A stretch of 64,000 bases of DNA. Source: Aristolochia californica (taxonomy: Eukaryota; Streptophyta; Magnoliopsida; Piperales; Aristolochiaceae). Positions 48,583-61,436 of the stretch are shown here, in pieces. Under the pieces are notes generated by a model. It saw only the letters and a program-made list of their open reading frames with translations. It had not been told where the DNA came from and did no database searches. The stretch spans positions 19,912,452 to 19,976,451 of the forward strand of contig JARWKL010000014.1 of the NCBI GenBank assembly GCA_029961685.1, given 5' to 3'. The translations under genes were made by a program, and so were the position numbers. Numbering within the stretch: position 1 is the stretch's first letter; every line of letters begins with the position of its first letter.

Positions 48583-49851
48583 TCATTCGGACAACTGCCT
48601 TTCTGTGCACAATTTACAGGTGTACTCCTTCAAAAAAGTCTTCTGGGCTATCTGGCAGAAGCTTTCCTTTGTTGTTTTGCTGAAGGGGATATTTCCTTCG
48701 AGGAGTTTCTTCAGCGTAGCTTCCAGACTGGTCTGGACGGATGCCAGAGTCTTTTTATAGATTTTCGAGACGATCATCAGTGGGACGGAGGTCTTGTAGA
48801 CAAAGCTTCTCTTTTTTTGAATCAGCTGTTGTATGAGTTGTATCAGGTTCTTGAGCCCGCAGATACGCCTGGTTGGCCAGACTGCTTCTAGGCAAGGCTT
48901 GGCTTTTGGAACATGTCTGGGATCATATTACATCTTCGCGTCACCTTCTTTGATGCCTTCAACTGTCACAGCAGAAATGCTTGGAAACATCTTTGTGTCA
49001 GTAACAATTTCAGCATTACAGGAAACGAAATGAAGTCGAATTCCTTTACTCATTGTTATGGAGATGAAACTTTTGCAAGCCTCCATAATTTCCTTTGGCT
49101 TTTTCTCCAACACTGATAAGTCGGTGGAGTGAAGTACCATCTGTTTTATGAATCCATATGCATAAAGCATGGATGCATATTTTGAGTCTATTTCATGACT
49201 CAGCTTCACTTGATTCCAACTGTTGCTGGGCTCAGTGGTGAAGAAGGGAGTGTTCATCCCTTGTCCAATTTGTTCATTCCATCTCTGGAATTGAACAGTA
49301 TGATCGGATTCGATCTTTGAACGAACGATGTCCACCTTTTGAGGGCGTAGCGAGAGTTCCTCAGACATAATGTCCGAAAGTTTTATGGGTTTAAATTTCT
49401 TTAAAAACTCAAACTCATTAAAACTAGTTTTATCTGGTTTATTTAGGCTTTTCAACCTTGTAAACTCAGACGGGGTAACCAATTTTGTCTTGAATGATTT
49501 CTCATTATTAGACAAGTCCATTTCCATCAGAGATGGATCCGTTAAGACTTCCTTTTCAGTTCGAGACTGACAGGTAGAAGTCCCTGATTCCCCTATCTTT
49601 AGACAAGATTGGGTTGTGATTTCCTTCTCATGCCTGGCATGACTGGTAGAAATCCCGGGTCGACCTGTGTTGATCAAAACACTAAAGTCATCCGTCTGCT
49701 AATTAGCTGACGTTGTGGTTTCCTTTTCTCGTGATGGAGATCCGGTAGAAGTCCCGGAGGAACTTGGCATTTCATGCCATTGAGTGAGTTCTTTTAACTC
49801 TTCGGTTAATTCTTTAACCTTGAGTTGTAAGACTTCTCCACTTAACCCGTA
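48583..49851 (-). pseudogene. Transactivator/inclusion-body-like protein (TAV), 5'-truncated
   Basis: One frame runs from the satellite junction to a TGA at 48583: 423 codons with in-frame TAG at 49699-49701 and TAA at 48928-48930, and no frameshift. The N-terminal end has a short coiled coil (LQLKVKELTEELKELTQ), then a Ser/Thr-rich linker with two related segments (GISTSHARHEKEITT, GTSTCQSRTEKEVLT). A folded middle region follows (VQFQRWNEQIGQG, YASMLYAYGFIKQMVL). After the TAA there is a helical, Lys-rich tail ending CKLCTERQLSE. Caulimovirids carry the translational transactivator directly upstream of the pregenomic promoter, the position found here. The identification rests mainly on that position, size and the variable N-terminus; I cannot confirm the mini-TAV domain by eye. 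The start codon and beginning are lost at the junction. Confidence 0.55.
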
Positions 49852-52550
49852 AGCTTGGTGGAATTTTATAAGAAAGAGATTTCTAATTGATCCTAACATG
49901 TTTTAAATGTGGTGGATATGCATCCAGGAACAAGTTGAAGATGAAAATGACCTAATGATCCGAAAATTTCGAGTAGAAACAATTATATTCTCAAGTTAAC
50001 GTGTAGTGGGATAGTTACCAGAGCCAAACAACCCACTTTTTGCCTATTTTACAAAAACCGGACCTAAAAAATCACAGATACCTTTCTGAATTATCGCTCT
50101 CAGCATTTCTGCATTTCCATTCTGGATGTTCAATTTTTTTTCGAACTTGAGTTTTCACACCCTCTGTTTTCTCGTAAACAAAAATATAAGGCAAATATAG
50201 ATCACAACAAAATGAAAATTTTAGAGTTTATGTAAGAAAAAAAATTTGAAATCTATAATAAATGTGAGTTAAGAAAATTATTTCACGCACTAAAAATGAA
50301 CACCAAAGTTTTCTTATCCACGTTGGGGAAATTCCACTAGTACAACCCCTAATAGCTTGGTGGAATTTTATAAGAAAGAGATTTCTAATTGATCCTAACA
50401 TGTTTTAAATGTGGTGGATATGCATGCCAGAAACAAGTATAAGATGCAAATGACCTAATGATCCAAAAAATTCAAGGAGTAGAAAAAATTAAATTCTCAA
50501 GTTAACGTGCAGTGGGATATTTACCCAAGCATAATAACCCACTTTTTGCCTATTTTACAAAAAGCGGACCTAAAAAATCATAGATACTTTTCTGAATTAT
50601 CTCTCTCATCATTCATGCATTGCCATTTTGGATGTTCAATTTTTTTTCAAACTTGAGTTTTCTCTCTCCCAGTTTTCTCGTAAACAAAAAGATAAGGCAA
50701 ATATAGATCAAAACAAAATGAAAATTTTAGAGTTTATTATGTATGCAAAAAAATTTGAAAACTATAATAAATGTGAGTGAATAAAATTATTTCACGCACT
50801 AAAAAATGAACACCGAAGTTTTGTTATCCACGTTTGGGAAATTCCACTAGTACAACCCCTAATAGCTTGGTGGAATTTTATAAGAAAGATATTTCTAATT
50901 GATCCTAACATGTTTTAAATGTGGTGGATATGCATGCCAGAAACAAGTTGAAGATGCAAATGACATAATGATCCAAAAATTTCAAGGAGTAGAAAAAATT
51001 AAATGCTCAAGTTAATGTGCGGTGGGATATTTACAAGAGCCAAACAACCTACTTTTTGCCTATTTTACAAAAGGCGGACCTAAAAATTCACAGATACTTT
51101 TTAGAATTATCTCTCTTAGCATTTGTGCATTTTCATTTTGGATGTTTAATTTTTTTTTCAAACTTGAGTTTTCACTTCCCCAGTTTTCTCGTAAACAAAA
51201 AGATATGGCAAATATAGATCACAACAAAATAAAAATTTTAGAGTTTATGTATGCAAAAAAATTTGAAGACTATAATAAATGTGAGTGAAGAAAATTAATT
51301 CACGCACTAAAAATGAATACCAAAGTTTTGTTATCTACGTTTGGGAAATTCTGCAATTACAACCCCAATAGCTTGGTGGAATTTTATAAGAAAGATATTT
51401 CTAATTGATACTAACATGTTTTAAATGTGGCGGATATGCATTCCAGAAACATGTTGAAGATGCAAATGACCTAACGATCCAAAAAATTCAAGGAGTAGAA
51501 AAAATTAAATTCTCAAGTTAAAGTGCTGTGGGATATTTACTAGTGCCAAACAACCCACTTTTTGTCTATTTTACAAAAAGTAGACCTAAAAAATCACAGA
51601 TACTTTTTGGAATTATCTTTCTCAATATTTGTGCATTTCCATTTTGGATGTTCAATTTTTTTTCAAACTTGACTTTTCACTCTCCCAGTTTTCTCGTAAA
51701 CAAAAAGATAAGGTAGATATCGATCACAACAAAATGAAAATTTTAGAGTTTATTATGTATAAAAAAAATTGAAAAATATAATAAATGTGAGTGAAGAAAA
51801 TTATTTCACGCACTAAAAATGAACACCAAAGTTTTGTTATCCACATTTGGGAACTTCCACTAGTACAACCCCTAATAGCTTGGTGGAATTTTATAAGAAA
51901 GAGATTTCTAATTGAACCTAACATGTTTTAAACGTGGTGCATACGCTTGCATGAAACATTTTGAAGATGCAAATGACCTAATAATCCAAAAAAATTAAGG
52001 TGTAGAAAAAATTAAATTCTCAAGTTAACATGCGGTGGGATATTTGCCGGAGCCAAACAACCCACTTTTTGCCTATTTTACAAAAAGCGGACCAAAAAAT
52101 TCACAGATACTTTTTGGAATTATTTCTCTTAGCATTTGCGCATTTCCATTTTGGATGTTCAATTTTTTTTCAAATTTGAGTTTTTTCTCTCCTAGTTTTC
52201 TTGTAAACAAAAAAATTAAGGCAAATATATATCACAAAAAAATGAAAATTTTAGAGTTCATTATGTATACAAAAAAATTTGAAAACTATATTAATTTTGA
52301 GTGAAGAAAATTATTTAACACTAAAAATGAACACCAAAGTTTTGTTATCCACGTTTGGGATATACCACTAGAACAACCCCTAATAGCTTGCTGGAATTTT
52401 ATAAGAAAGAGATTTATAATTGATCCTAACTTGTTTTAAATGTGGTGGATATACATGCCAGAAACATGTTGAAGATGAAAATGACCTAATGATTCAAAAA
52501 ATTCAAGGAGTAGAAAAAATTAAATTCTCAAGTTAACGTGCGGTGTGATA

Positions 52551-52562
52551 TTTACCAAAGCG
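52551..52562. repeat. ~34-bp deletion junction in a monomer
   Basis: GATATTTACC joins AAAGCGGACC; the AGAGCCAAACAACCCAC to TTTTACA segment is missing. Short CAAA-like homology flanks the gap in normal monomers. Confidence 0.8.
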
Positions 52563-53199
52563 GACCTAAAAAATCACAGATACTTTTTGGAATTATCTCA
52601 CTCAGCATTTGTACATTTCCACTTTGGATGTTCAATTTTTTTCCAAACTTAAGTTTTCACTCTCCCAGTTTTCTCGTAAACAAAAAGATAAGCAAAAGCA
52701 AATATAGATCACAACAAAATGAAAATTTTAGAGTTTTTATGTAAGCAAACAAATTTGAAAACTATAATAAATGTGAGTGAGGAAAATTACTTCACGCACT
52801 TAAAATGACCCCCAAAGTTTTGTTATCCACGTTTGAAAAATTCCAGTAGTACAAACCCTAAGAGCTTGGTGGAATTTTATAAGAAAGAGATTTCAAATTG
52901 ATCCTAATAAATTCTAAATGTGGTGGATATGCATTCTTGAAACATGTTGAAGATGCAAATGACCTAATGATCCAAAAATTTTGAGAACTAGAAATAATTA
53001 AATTCTGAAGTTAACTTGCGGTGGTATATTTACCAGAGCCAAACAACCCAATTTTTGCGTATTTTATAAAAAGCAAACCTAAAAAATCACAAATACTTTT
53101 TGGAATTTATCTCTCTCAGCATTTGTGCATTTCCATTTTGGATGTTCTATTTTTTTTCAAACTTGAGTTTTCACTCTCCCAGTTTTCTCGTAAACAAAA

Positions 53200-54420
53200 A
53201 GATAAGGCAAATATAGATCAAAACAAAATGAAAATCTTAGAGTTTATTATGCATGGATAAAAAACTTCAAAAAATAATAACTGTGTGTGAAGAAAATTAT
53301 TTCACGCACTAAAAATGAACACTAAAGTTTTGTTATCCACGTTTGGGAATTCCACTAGAACAACCCCTAATAGATTTGTGGAATTTTATAAGAAAGAGAT
53401 TTCTAATTGATCCTAATATGTTTTAAATGTGGTGGATATGCATGCCAGAAACCTGTTGAAGTTGCCAATGACCTAATCATCCAAAAATTTCAAGGAGTAG
53501 AAAAAAATTAATTCTCAATTTAACATGTGGTGGGATATTTACCAAAGCCAAACAACCCACTTTTTGCATTTTTTACAAAAAGAGGACCTAAAAAATCATG
53601 AAAACTTTTTGGAATTATCTCTCTCAGCATTTGTACATTTCCATTTTGGATATTCAATTTTTTTTTCGAAATTGAGTTTTCACTCTCCCTTTCTCGTAAA
53701 CAAAAAGATAAGCCAAATATAGATCACAAAAAAATGAAAATTATAGATTTTATTATGTGTGCAAAAAAATTTGAAAACTATAGTAAATGTGAGTGAAGAA
53801 AATTAATTGATGCACTAAAAATGAACACCAAAGTTTTGTTATCCACGTTAGGGAAATTCTACTAGTACAATCCCTAATAGGTAGGTGGAATTTTATAACA
53901 AAGAGATTTCTATTTGATCCTAACATGTTTTAAATGTGGTGGATATGCTTGCCAGAACCATGTTGAAGATGCAAACGACCTATTGATCCAAAATTTCGAG
54001 TAGAACAAATTCAATTCTCAAGTTAACGTGCGGTAGGATAATTACCAGAGCCAAACAACCCACTTTTTTCTTATTTTACAAAAAGAGGACCTAAAAAATC
54101 ACAAATACTTTTTGGAATTATCTCTCTCAACATTGGTGCATTTCCATTTTGGATGTTCAATTTTTTTTCAAACTTGAGTTTTCACTCTCCTAGTTTTCTG
54201 GTAAGAAAAAAGATAAAGCAAATATAGATCACAACAAAATGAAAATTTTAGAGTTTATTATGTATGCAAAAAAGTATGAAAAATGTAATAAATGTGAGTG
54301 AAGAAAATTATTTCACGCACTAAAAATGAACCCCAATGTGTTGTTATCCACGTTTCGGAAATTGCACTAGTACAACCCCTAATAGCTTGGTGGAATTTTA
54401 TAAGAAAGAGATTGCAAATT
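53200..54420. repeat. Right-arm module, copy 1
   Basis: A run of monomers with AATCATGAAAACTTTTTGG, TATAGATTTTATTATGT, CTATAGTAAATGTGAG, TTCTACTAGTACAA and GAGATTGCAAATTG. The same run recurs about 3.55 kb and 9.49 kb downstream. Confidence 0.6.
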
Positions 54421-56799
54421 GATCCTAACATGCTTTAAATGTGGTGGATATGCATGCCAGAAACATGTTGAAGATGCAAATGACCTAATATGATCCAAAA
54501 ATTCGAGGAGTAAAAAAAATTAAATTCACAAGTTAATGAGCGGTGGGATATTTACCAGAGCCAAATATCCCACTTTTTTCCTATTTTACAAAAAGCAGAC
54601 CTAAAAAATCACAGATACCTTTTGGAAATATCTCTCAAAACATTTGTGCATTTCCATTTTGGATGTTCAATTTTTTTTCAAACTTGAGTTTTCACTCTCC
54701 CTGTTTTCTTATAAACAAAAAGATAAGGAAAATATAGATCACAACAAAAAAAAAATTTTAGAGTTTATGTATGCAAAAAAAAAAATGAAAACTATAATAA
54801 ATGTGAGTGAAGAAAATTATTTCACGAACTAAATATGAACACCAAAGTTTTGTTATCCATGTTTGGGAAATTCCACTAGTACAACCCCTAATAGCTTGGT
54901 AGTATTTTATAACAAAGAGATTTCTAATTGATCCTAACATGTTTTAAATGTGGTGGATATGCATGCCAGAAACATGTGGAAGATGCAAATGACCTAAAGA
55001 TCCAAAAATTTCAAGGAGTAGAAAAAATTAAATTCTAAAGTTAACATGCGGTGGGATATTTACCAAAGCCAAACAACCCAATTTTTACTATTTTAAAAAA
55101 AGTTGAACTAAAAAATTACAGATACTTTTCTGAATTATCTCTCTCAGCATTTGTTCATTTCAATTTTGGATGGTCAATTTTTTTTCAAACTTGAGTTTTC
55201 TCTCTCCCACTTTTCTCGTAAACAAAAAGATAAGACAAATATAGTTTACAACAAAATAAAAATTTTAGAGTTTATTATGTAGGAAATTGTTTTTGAAAAT
55301 TATGATAAATGTGAGTGAAGAAAATTATTTCAGGCACTAAAAATGAACACCAAGGTTTTGTTATCCACGTTTGGGAAATTCCGCTAGTACAACCCCTAAT
55401 AGCTTGGAGGAATTTTATTAGAAAGAGATTTCTAATTGTTCCTAACATGTTTTAAATGTGGTGGACATGCATGCCAGAAACATGTTGAAGATGTAAATGT
55501 CCTAATGATCCAATATTTCCAAGGAATAGAAAAAATTAAATTCTCGAGTTAACGTGTGGTGGGATATTTACCAAAGCTAAACAACCCAATTTTTTGCGTA
55601 TTTTACAAAAAAACGGACCTAAAAAATCACATATACTTTTTGGAATTATCTCTCTCAACATTTGTACATTTCCAATTTGGGTGTTCAATTTTTTTTCAAA
55701 CTTGAATTTTCACTCTCCCAGTTTTCTCGTAAACAAAAAGATAACGCAAAAACAGATCACAACAAAATGAAAATTTTAGAGTTTATTATGTATGCATAAA
55801 AATTTAAAAACTTTAATAAATGTGAGTGAAGAAAATTATTTAACGCACTAAAAATTTACACCAAAGTTTTGTTATCCATGTTCAGGAAATTCCACTAGTA
55901 CAACCCCAATAGCTTGGTGGAATTTTATAAGAAAGAGATTTCTAATTGATCCTAACATGTTTCAAATGTGGTGGATATGCATGCCAGAAATATGTTGAAG
56001 ATGTAAATGTCCTAATGATCCAAAAATTTTAGGAGTTGAAAATATTAAATTCTCAAGTTAACGTGCGGTGGGATATTTACCAGAGCCAAACAACCCACTT
56101 TTTGCCTATTTTACAAAAAGCAGACCTAAAAAATCATAGATACTTTTTGGAATTATCTCTCTTAGCATTTGGGCATTTCCATTTTGGATGTTCAATTTTT
56201 TTTTCAAACATGGGTTTGCACTCTCCCAGTTTTCTCGTAAACAAAAAGATAACGCCAATAAATATCACAAAAAAATGAAAATTTTAGAGTTTATGTATGC
56301 AAAAAAATTGGAAAACTATAATAAATGTGAGAGAAGAAAATTATTTCACGCACTAAAAATGAACACCAAAGTTTTGTTAGCCATGTTTGGGAAATTCCAC
56401 TAGTACAACCCCTATTAGCTTGGTGGAATTTTATAAGAAATAGATTTCTAATGGATCCTAACATGTTTTAACTGTGAGGGATATTCATGCCAGAAACATG
56501 TTGAAGATGTAAATGTCCTAATGATCCAAAATTTTCAAGGAGTAGAAAAAATTAAATTCGCAAGTTACGAGAGGTGGGATATTTACCAGAGCCAAACAAC
56601 CTCTTTTTGCCTATTTTACAAAAAGCAGACCTAAAAAATCACAGATACTTTTTGGAATTATCTCTCTCATTATTTGTGCATTTCAATTTTCGTTGTTCAA
56701 TTTTTTTTCAAACTTGAGTTTTCAATCTCCCAGATTTCTCGTAAACAAAAAGATAAGGCAAGTATAAGTCTAAACGAAATGAAAATATTAGAGTTTATT

Positions 56800-57975
56800 A
56801 TGCATGGATAAAAACTTAAAACAATAATAAATATGAGTGCGGAAAATTATTTCACGCACTAAAAATGAACACTAAATTTTTGTTTTCCACGTTTGGGAAA
56901 TTCCACTAGTACAACCCCTAATAGATTGGTGGACTTTTAAAAGAAAGAGATTTCTAATTGATCCTAATATGTTTTAAATGTGGTGGATATGCATGCCAGA
57001 AACATGTTGAAGATGCCAATGACCTAATGATCCAAAAATTTCAAGGAGTAGAAAAAATTTAATTCTCAAGATAACTAGTGGTGGGATATTTACCTGAGCC
57101 AAACAACCCAGTTTTTGCCTTTTTTACAAAAAGCTGTCCTAAAAAATGATGAAATTTTTTTGGAATTATCTCTCTCAACATTTGTACATTTCCTTTTTGG
57201 AAGTTCAATTTTTTTTCAAAATTGAGTTTTCACTCTCCCTGTTTTCTCGTAAACAAAAAGATAAGGCAAATATAGATCACAACAAAATGAAAATTGTAGA
57301 TTTTATTATGTCTGCAAAAAATTTTGAAAACTATAGTAAATGTGAGTGAAGAAAATTAATTCACACACTAAAAATGAACACCAAAGTTTTGTTATCCACA
57401 TTTGGGAAATTCTACTAGTACAACCCCTTATTGCTTGGTGGAATTTTATAAGAAAGAGATTTCTATTTGATCCTAACATGTTTTAAATGTGGTGGATATG
57501 CTTGCCAGAACCATGTTGAAGATGCAAATGACCTATTATCCAAAATTTCAAGGAGTAGAAAAAATTAAATTCTCGAGTTAACGTGTGGTAGGATATTTAC
57601 CATAGCCAAACAACCCAAGTTTTGCATATTTTACAAGAAGAGGACCTAAAAAATCATAGATACTTTTTGGAGTTATCTCTCTCAGCATTGGTGCATTTCC
57701 ATTTCGGATGTTAAATTTTTTTTCAAACTTGAGTTTTCTCTCTCCCAGTTTTCTCATAAACAAACAGATAAAGCAAATATAGATCACAACAAAATGAAAA
57801 TTTTAGAGTTTATTATGTATGCAAAAAAATTTGAAAACTATAATAAATGTGTGAAGAAAATTATTTCACACACTAAAAATGAACAATAAAGTTTTGTTAT
57901 CCACATTTGGGAAATTCCACTAGTACAACCCCTAATAGCTTGGTGGAATTTTATAAGAAAGATATTGTAAATTGA
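56800..57975. repeat. Right-arm module, copy 2
   Basis: Carries AAATGATGAAATTTTTTTGG, GTAGATTTTATTATGTCTG, CTATAGTAAATGTGAG, TTCTACTAGTACAA and TATTGTAAATTG in the same order as 53200-54420. Downstream, the monomer with AGGAAATATTTTTTGAAAAC (58324) pairs with one at 55281, at an offset of only about 3.05 kb, so one monomer was lost in this copy. Confidence 0.6.
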
Positions 57976-59278
57976 TCCTAACATTTTTTAAATGTGGTGG
58001 ATATGCATGCCAGAAACATGTTGAAGATGCAAATGACATAATGATCCAAAAATTTCGAGGAGTAGAAAAAATTAAATTCTCAAGTTAACGTGCGGTGGGA
58101 TATTTACCAGAGCAAAACAGCCCACTTTTTGCCTATTTACAAAAAGTGGACCTAAAAAATTACAGATACTTTTCTGAATTATCTCTCTAAGCATTTGCAC
58201 ATTTCCATTATGAATGGTCAATTTTTTTTCAAACTTGAGTTTTCACTCTCCCAGTTTTCTCTTAAACAAAAAGATTAGGCAAATATAGATCACAACAAAA
58301 TGAAAATTTTAGAGTTTATTATGAAGGAAATATTTTTTGAAAACTATGATAAATAGGAGTGAAGAAAATTATTTCAGGCACTAAAAATGAACACCAATGT
58401 TTTGTTAGCCATGTTTGGGAAATTCCACTAGTATAACCTCTAATAGCTTGGAGGAATTTTATAAGAAAGAGGTTTCTAATTGTTACTAACATGTTTTAAA
58501 TGTGGTGGATATGCATGCCAGAAACATGTTGAAGATGTAAATGTCCTAATGATCCAAAATTTTCAAGGAGTACAAAAAATTAAATTCTCAAATTAACGTG
58601 CGGTGGGTTATTTACCAAAGCTAAACAACCCACTTTTTGCCTATTTTACAAAAACGCGGACCTAAAAAATCACTTATTGTTTTTGGAATGATCTCTCTCA
58701 GCATTTGTACATTTCCATTTTGGATGTTCAATTTTTTTTCAAACTTGAGTTTTCTCTCTCCCTGTTTTCTCATAAACAAAAAGATAAGGAAAATACATAT
58801 CACAAAAAAATGAAAATTTTAGAGTTTATTATGTAAGCATAAAAATTTAAAAACTTTAATAAATAAGAGAGAAGAAAATTATTTAATGCATTAAAAATTA
58901 ACACCTAAGTTTTGTTATCCACGTTTGGGAAATCCCACTAGAACAACCCCAAATAGCTTGGTGAAATTTTATAAGAAAGAGATTTCTAATTGATCCTAAC
59001 ATATTTTATATATGGTGGATATGCATGCCAGAAACATGTTGAAGATGCAAATGCCCTAATGATCCAAAAATTTGAAGGAGTAGAAAAAATTAAATTCTCA
59101 AGTTAAAGTGCGATGGGATATTTACCAGAGCCAAACAACCCACTTTTTGCATATTTTACAAAAAGTGGATCTAAAAAATCACAGATACTATTTGGAATTA
59201 TCTCCCTCAACATTTGAGTATTTCCATGTTGGATGTTCAATTTTTTTTCAAATATGGGTTTGCACTCTCCCAGTTTTC

Positions 59279-59290
59279 TCGTAAGTTTTG
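59279..59290. repeat. ~130-bp deletion junction in a monomer
   Basis: TTTTCTCGTAA joins GTTTTGTTATCC; the ACAAAAAGATAAGGC to ATGAACACCAAA segment is missing, giving one short monomer in the right arm. Confidence 0.85.
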
Positions 59291-61423
59291 TTATCCACGT
59301 TTGGGAAATTCCACTAGTTCAACCCCTAATAGTTTGGTGGGATTTTATAAGAAAGCGATTTCTAATTGATCCTAACATGTTTTAAATGTGGTGGATAGGC
59401 ATGTCAGAAACATGTTGAAGAAGAAAATGTCGTAATGATCCAAAATTTTCAAGGAGTAGAAAAAATTAAATTCTGAAGTTAACGTGGTCTGGGATATTTA
59501 CCATAGCCAAACTACCCACTTTTTGCCTATTTTAACGAAACCGGACCAAAAAAATCACAGATACTTTTTGGAATTATCTCTCTCAGCATTTGTGCATTTT
59601 TATTTTGGATGTTTAATTTTTTTTCAAACTTGAGTTTTCTCTCTCCCAGTTTTCTTGTAAACAAAAAGATGTGGGAAATATAGATCACAAAAAAATGAAA
59701 ATTTTAGAGTTTATTATGTATGCATAAAAATTTGAAAACAATAATAAAAGTGAGAGAAGAAAATTATTTCACGCACTAAAATTGAACACCAAAGTTTTGT
59801 TATCCACGTTTGGTAAAATCCACTAGTACAACCCCTAATAGCTTGGTGGAATTTTAAAAGAAAGAGATTTCTAATTGATCCTAACAAGTTTTAAATGTAG
59901 TGGATATGCATTGCAGAAACATGTTGAAGATTCAAATCACCAAATGATCCAAAAAATTCAAGGAATAGAAAAAATTGAATTCTCAAGTTAACGTGCGCTG
60001 GGTTATTTACCAGAGCCAAACAATCTACTTTTTGCCTATTTCACAAAAAGCGGGCCTAAAAAATCACAGATACTGTTTGGAATTATCTCTCTCAGCATTT
60101 GTGCATTTCCATTTTGGATGTTAAATTTTTTTTCAAACATGGGTTTGCTCTCTCCCAGTTTTCTCGTAAACAAAAAGATAAGGAAAATATAAATCACAAA
60201 AAAATTAAAATTTTAAAGTTTATATATGAAAAAAATTTGAAAACTATAATAAATGTGAGTGAAGAAAATTATTTCACGCACTGAAAATGACCACCAAAGT
60301 TTTGTTCTCCACATTCGGGAAATTCCACTAGTACAACCCATAATTGCTTGGTGGAATTTTATAAGAAAGAGATTTCTAATTGATCATAACCTGTTTTAAA
60401 TGTGGTGGATATGCATGCCAGAAACATGTTGACGATGCAAATGACCAAATGATCCAAAAATTTCAAGGAGTAGAAAAAATTAAATTCTCAAGTTAATGTG
60501 CGGTAGGATATTTATCAGAGCCAAACAATCTACTTTTTGCCTATTACACAAAATGTGGACCTAAAAAATCACAGATATTGTTTGAATTTATCTCTCTCAG
60601 CATTTGATCATTTCCATTTTGGATGTTCAATTTTTTTTCAAACATGGGTTTGCTCTCTCCCAGTTTTCTCTAAAAAAAAAAAGATAAGGCAAATATAGAT
60701 CATAAAAAAATAAAAATTTTAGAGAGTTTATGTATGCAAAAAAAATTGAAAACTATAATAAATATGAGTGATGAAAATTATTTCACGCACTAAAAATGAA
60801 CACCAAAGTTTTGTTATCCATGTTTGGGAAATTACACTAGTGCAACCCCGAATAGCTTGGTGGAATTTTCTAAGAAAGAGATTTCTAATTGATCCTAACA
60901 TGTTTTCAATGTGGTGGATATGCATGCCAGAAACAAGTTGAAAATGCAAATGACCTAATGATCCAAAAATTTCAAAGAGTAGAAATAATTAACTTCTGAA
61001 GTTAACGTGCGGTGGGATATTTACCAGAGCGAAACAACCCATTTTTTCCTATTTTACAAAATGCAGACCGAAAAAATAATAGATACTTTTTGAAATTATC
61101 TCTCTCTGCAATTGTGTATTTACATTTTGGATGTTGAATTTTTTTTCCAACATGAGTTTTCACTCTCCCAATTTTCTCGTTAACAAAAAGATAAGGCAAA
61201 TATAGATCACAACAAAATGAAAATTTTAGAGTTTATTATGCATGCAAAAAAAATTGAAAACTATAATAGATGTGAGTGAAGAAAATTATTTCACTCACTA
61301 AAAATGAACACCAAAGTTTTGTTCTCCTTGTTTTGAAAATTCCACAAGTAAAAACTCCTAAGAGCTTGGTGGAATTTTTCATAAGAAAGAGATTTCTAAT
61401 TGATCCTAACATGTTTTAAATGT

Positions 61424-61436
61424 GGTGGAATTGACC
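61424..61436. repeat. ~34-bp deletion junction in a monomer
   Basis: ATGTGGTGGA joins ATTGACCTAATGATCC; the TATGCATGCCAG to GAAGATGCA segment, including the second AACATGTT, is gone. It is a different deletion from the AACATGTT-to-AACATGTT type. Confidence 0.8.

Larger units (their letters stand above)
42852..49851 (-). mobile_element. Endogenous pararetrovirus (Caulimoviridae), pol-deleted
   Basis: A 7.0-kb block of non-satellite, less AT-rich sequence. Genes read on the minus strand in a caulimovirid layout: transactivator-like ORF, intergenic promoter, leader, tRNA-Met primer-binding site, ORF1, 30K movement protein, coiled-coil ORF, two small ORFs, coat protein with CCHC knuckle. No reverse transcriptase, protease or RNase H motif was seen in any frame. 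Both ends abut satellite directly, at TTATCCA and AGCTTGGTGG. About 33 bp of the monomer between these points is missing, and there is no target-site duplication or terminal repeat. Separate movement and coat frames point to a virus organised like caulimo-, soymo- or related genera. The genus is not assigned. Confidence 0.9.

Noticed and set aside
49852..49899. Apparent start of the transactivator-like frame upstream of 49852
   Set aside because: The first residues (MLGSIRNLFLIKFHQ) are encoded by the minus strand of the satellite and recur throughout the array. The viral start is lost.
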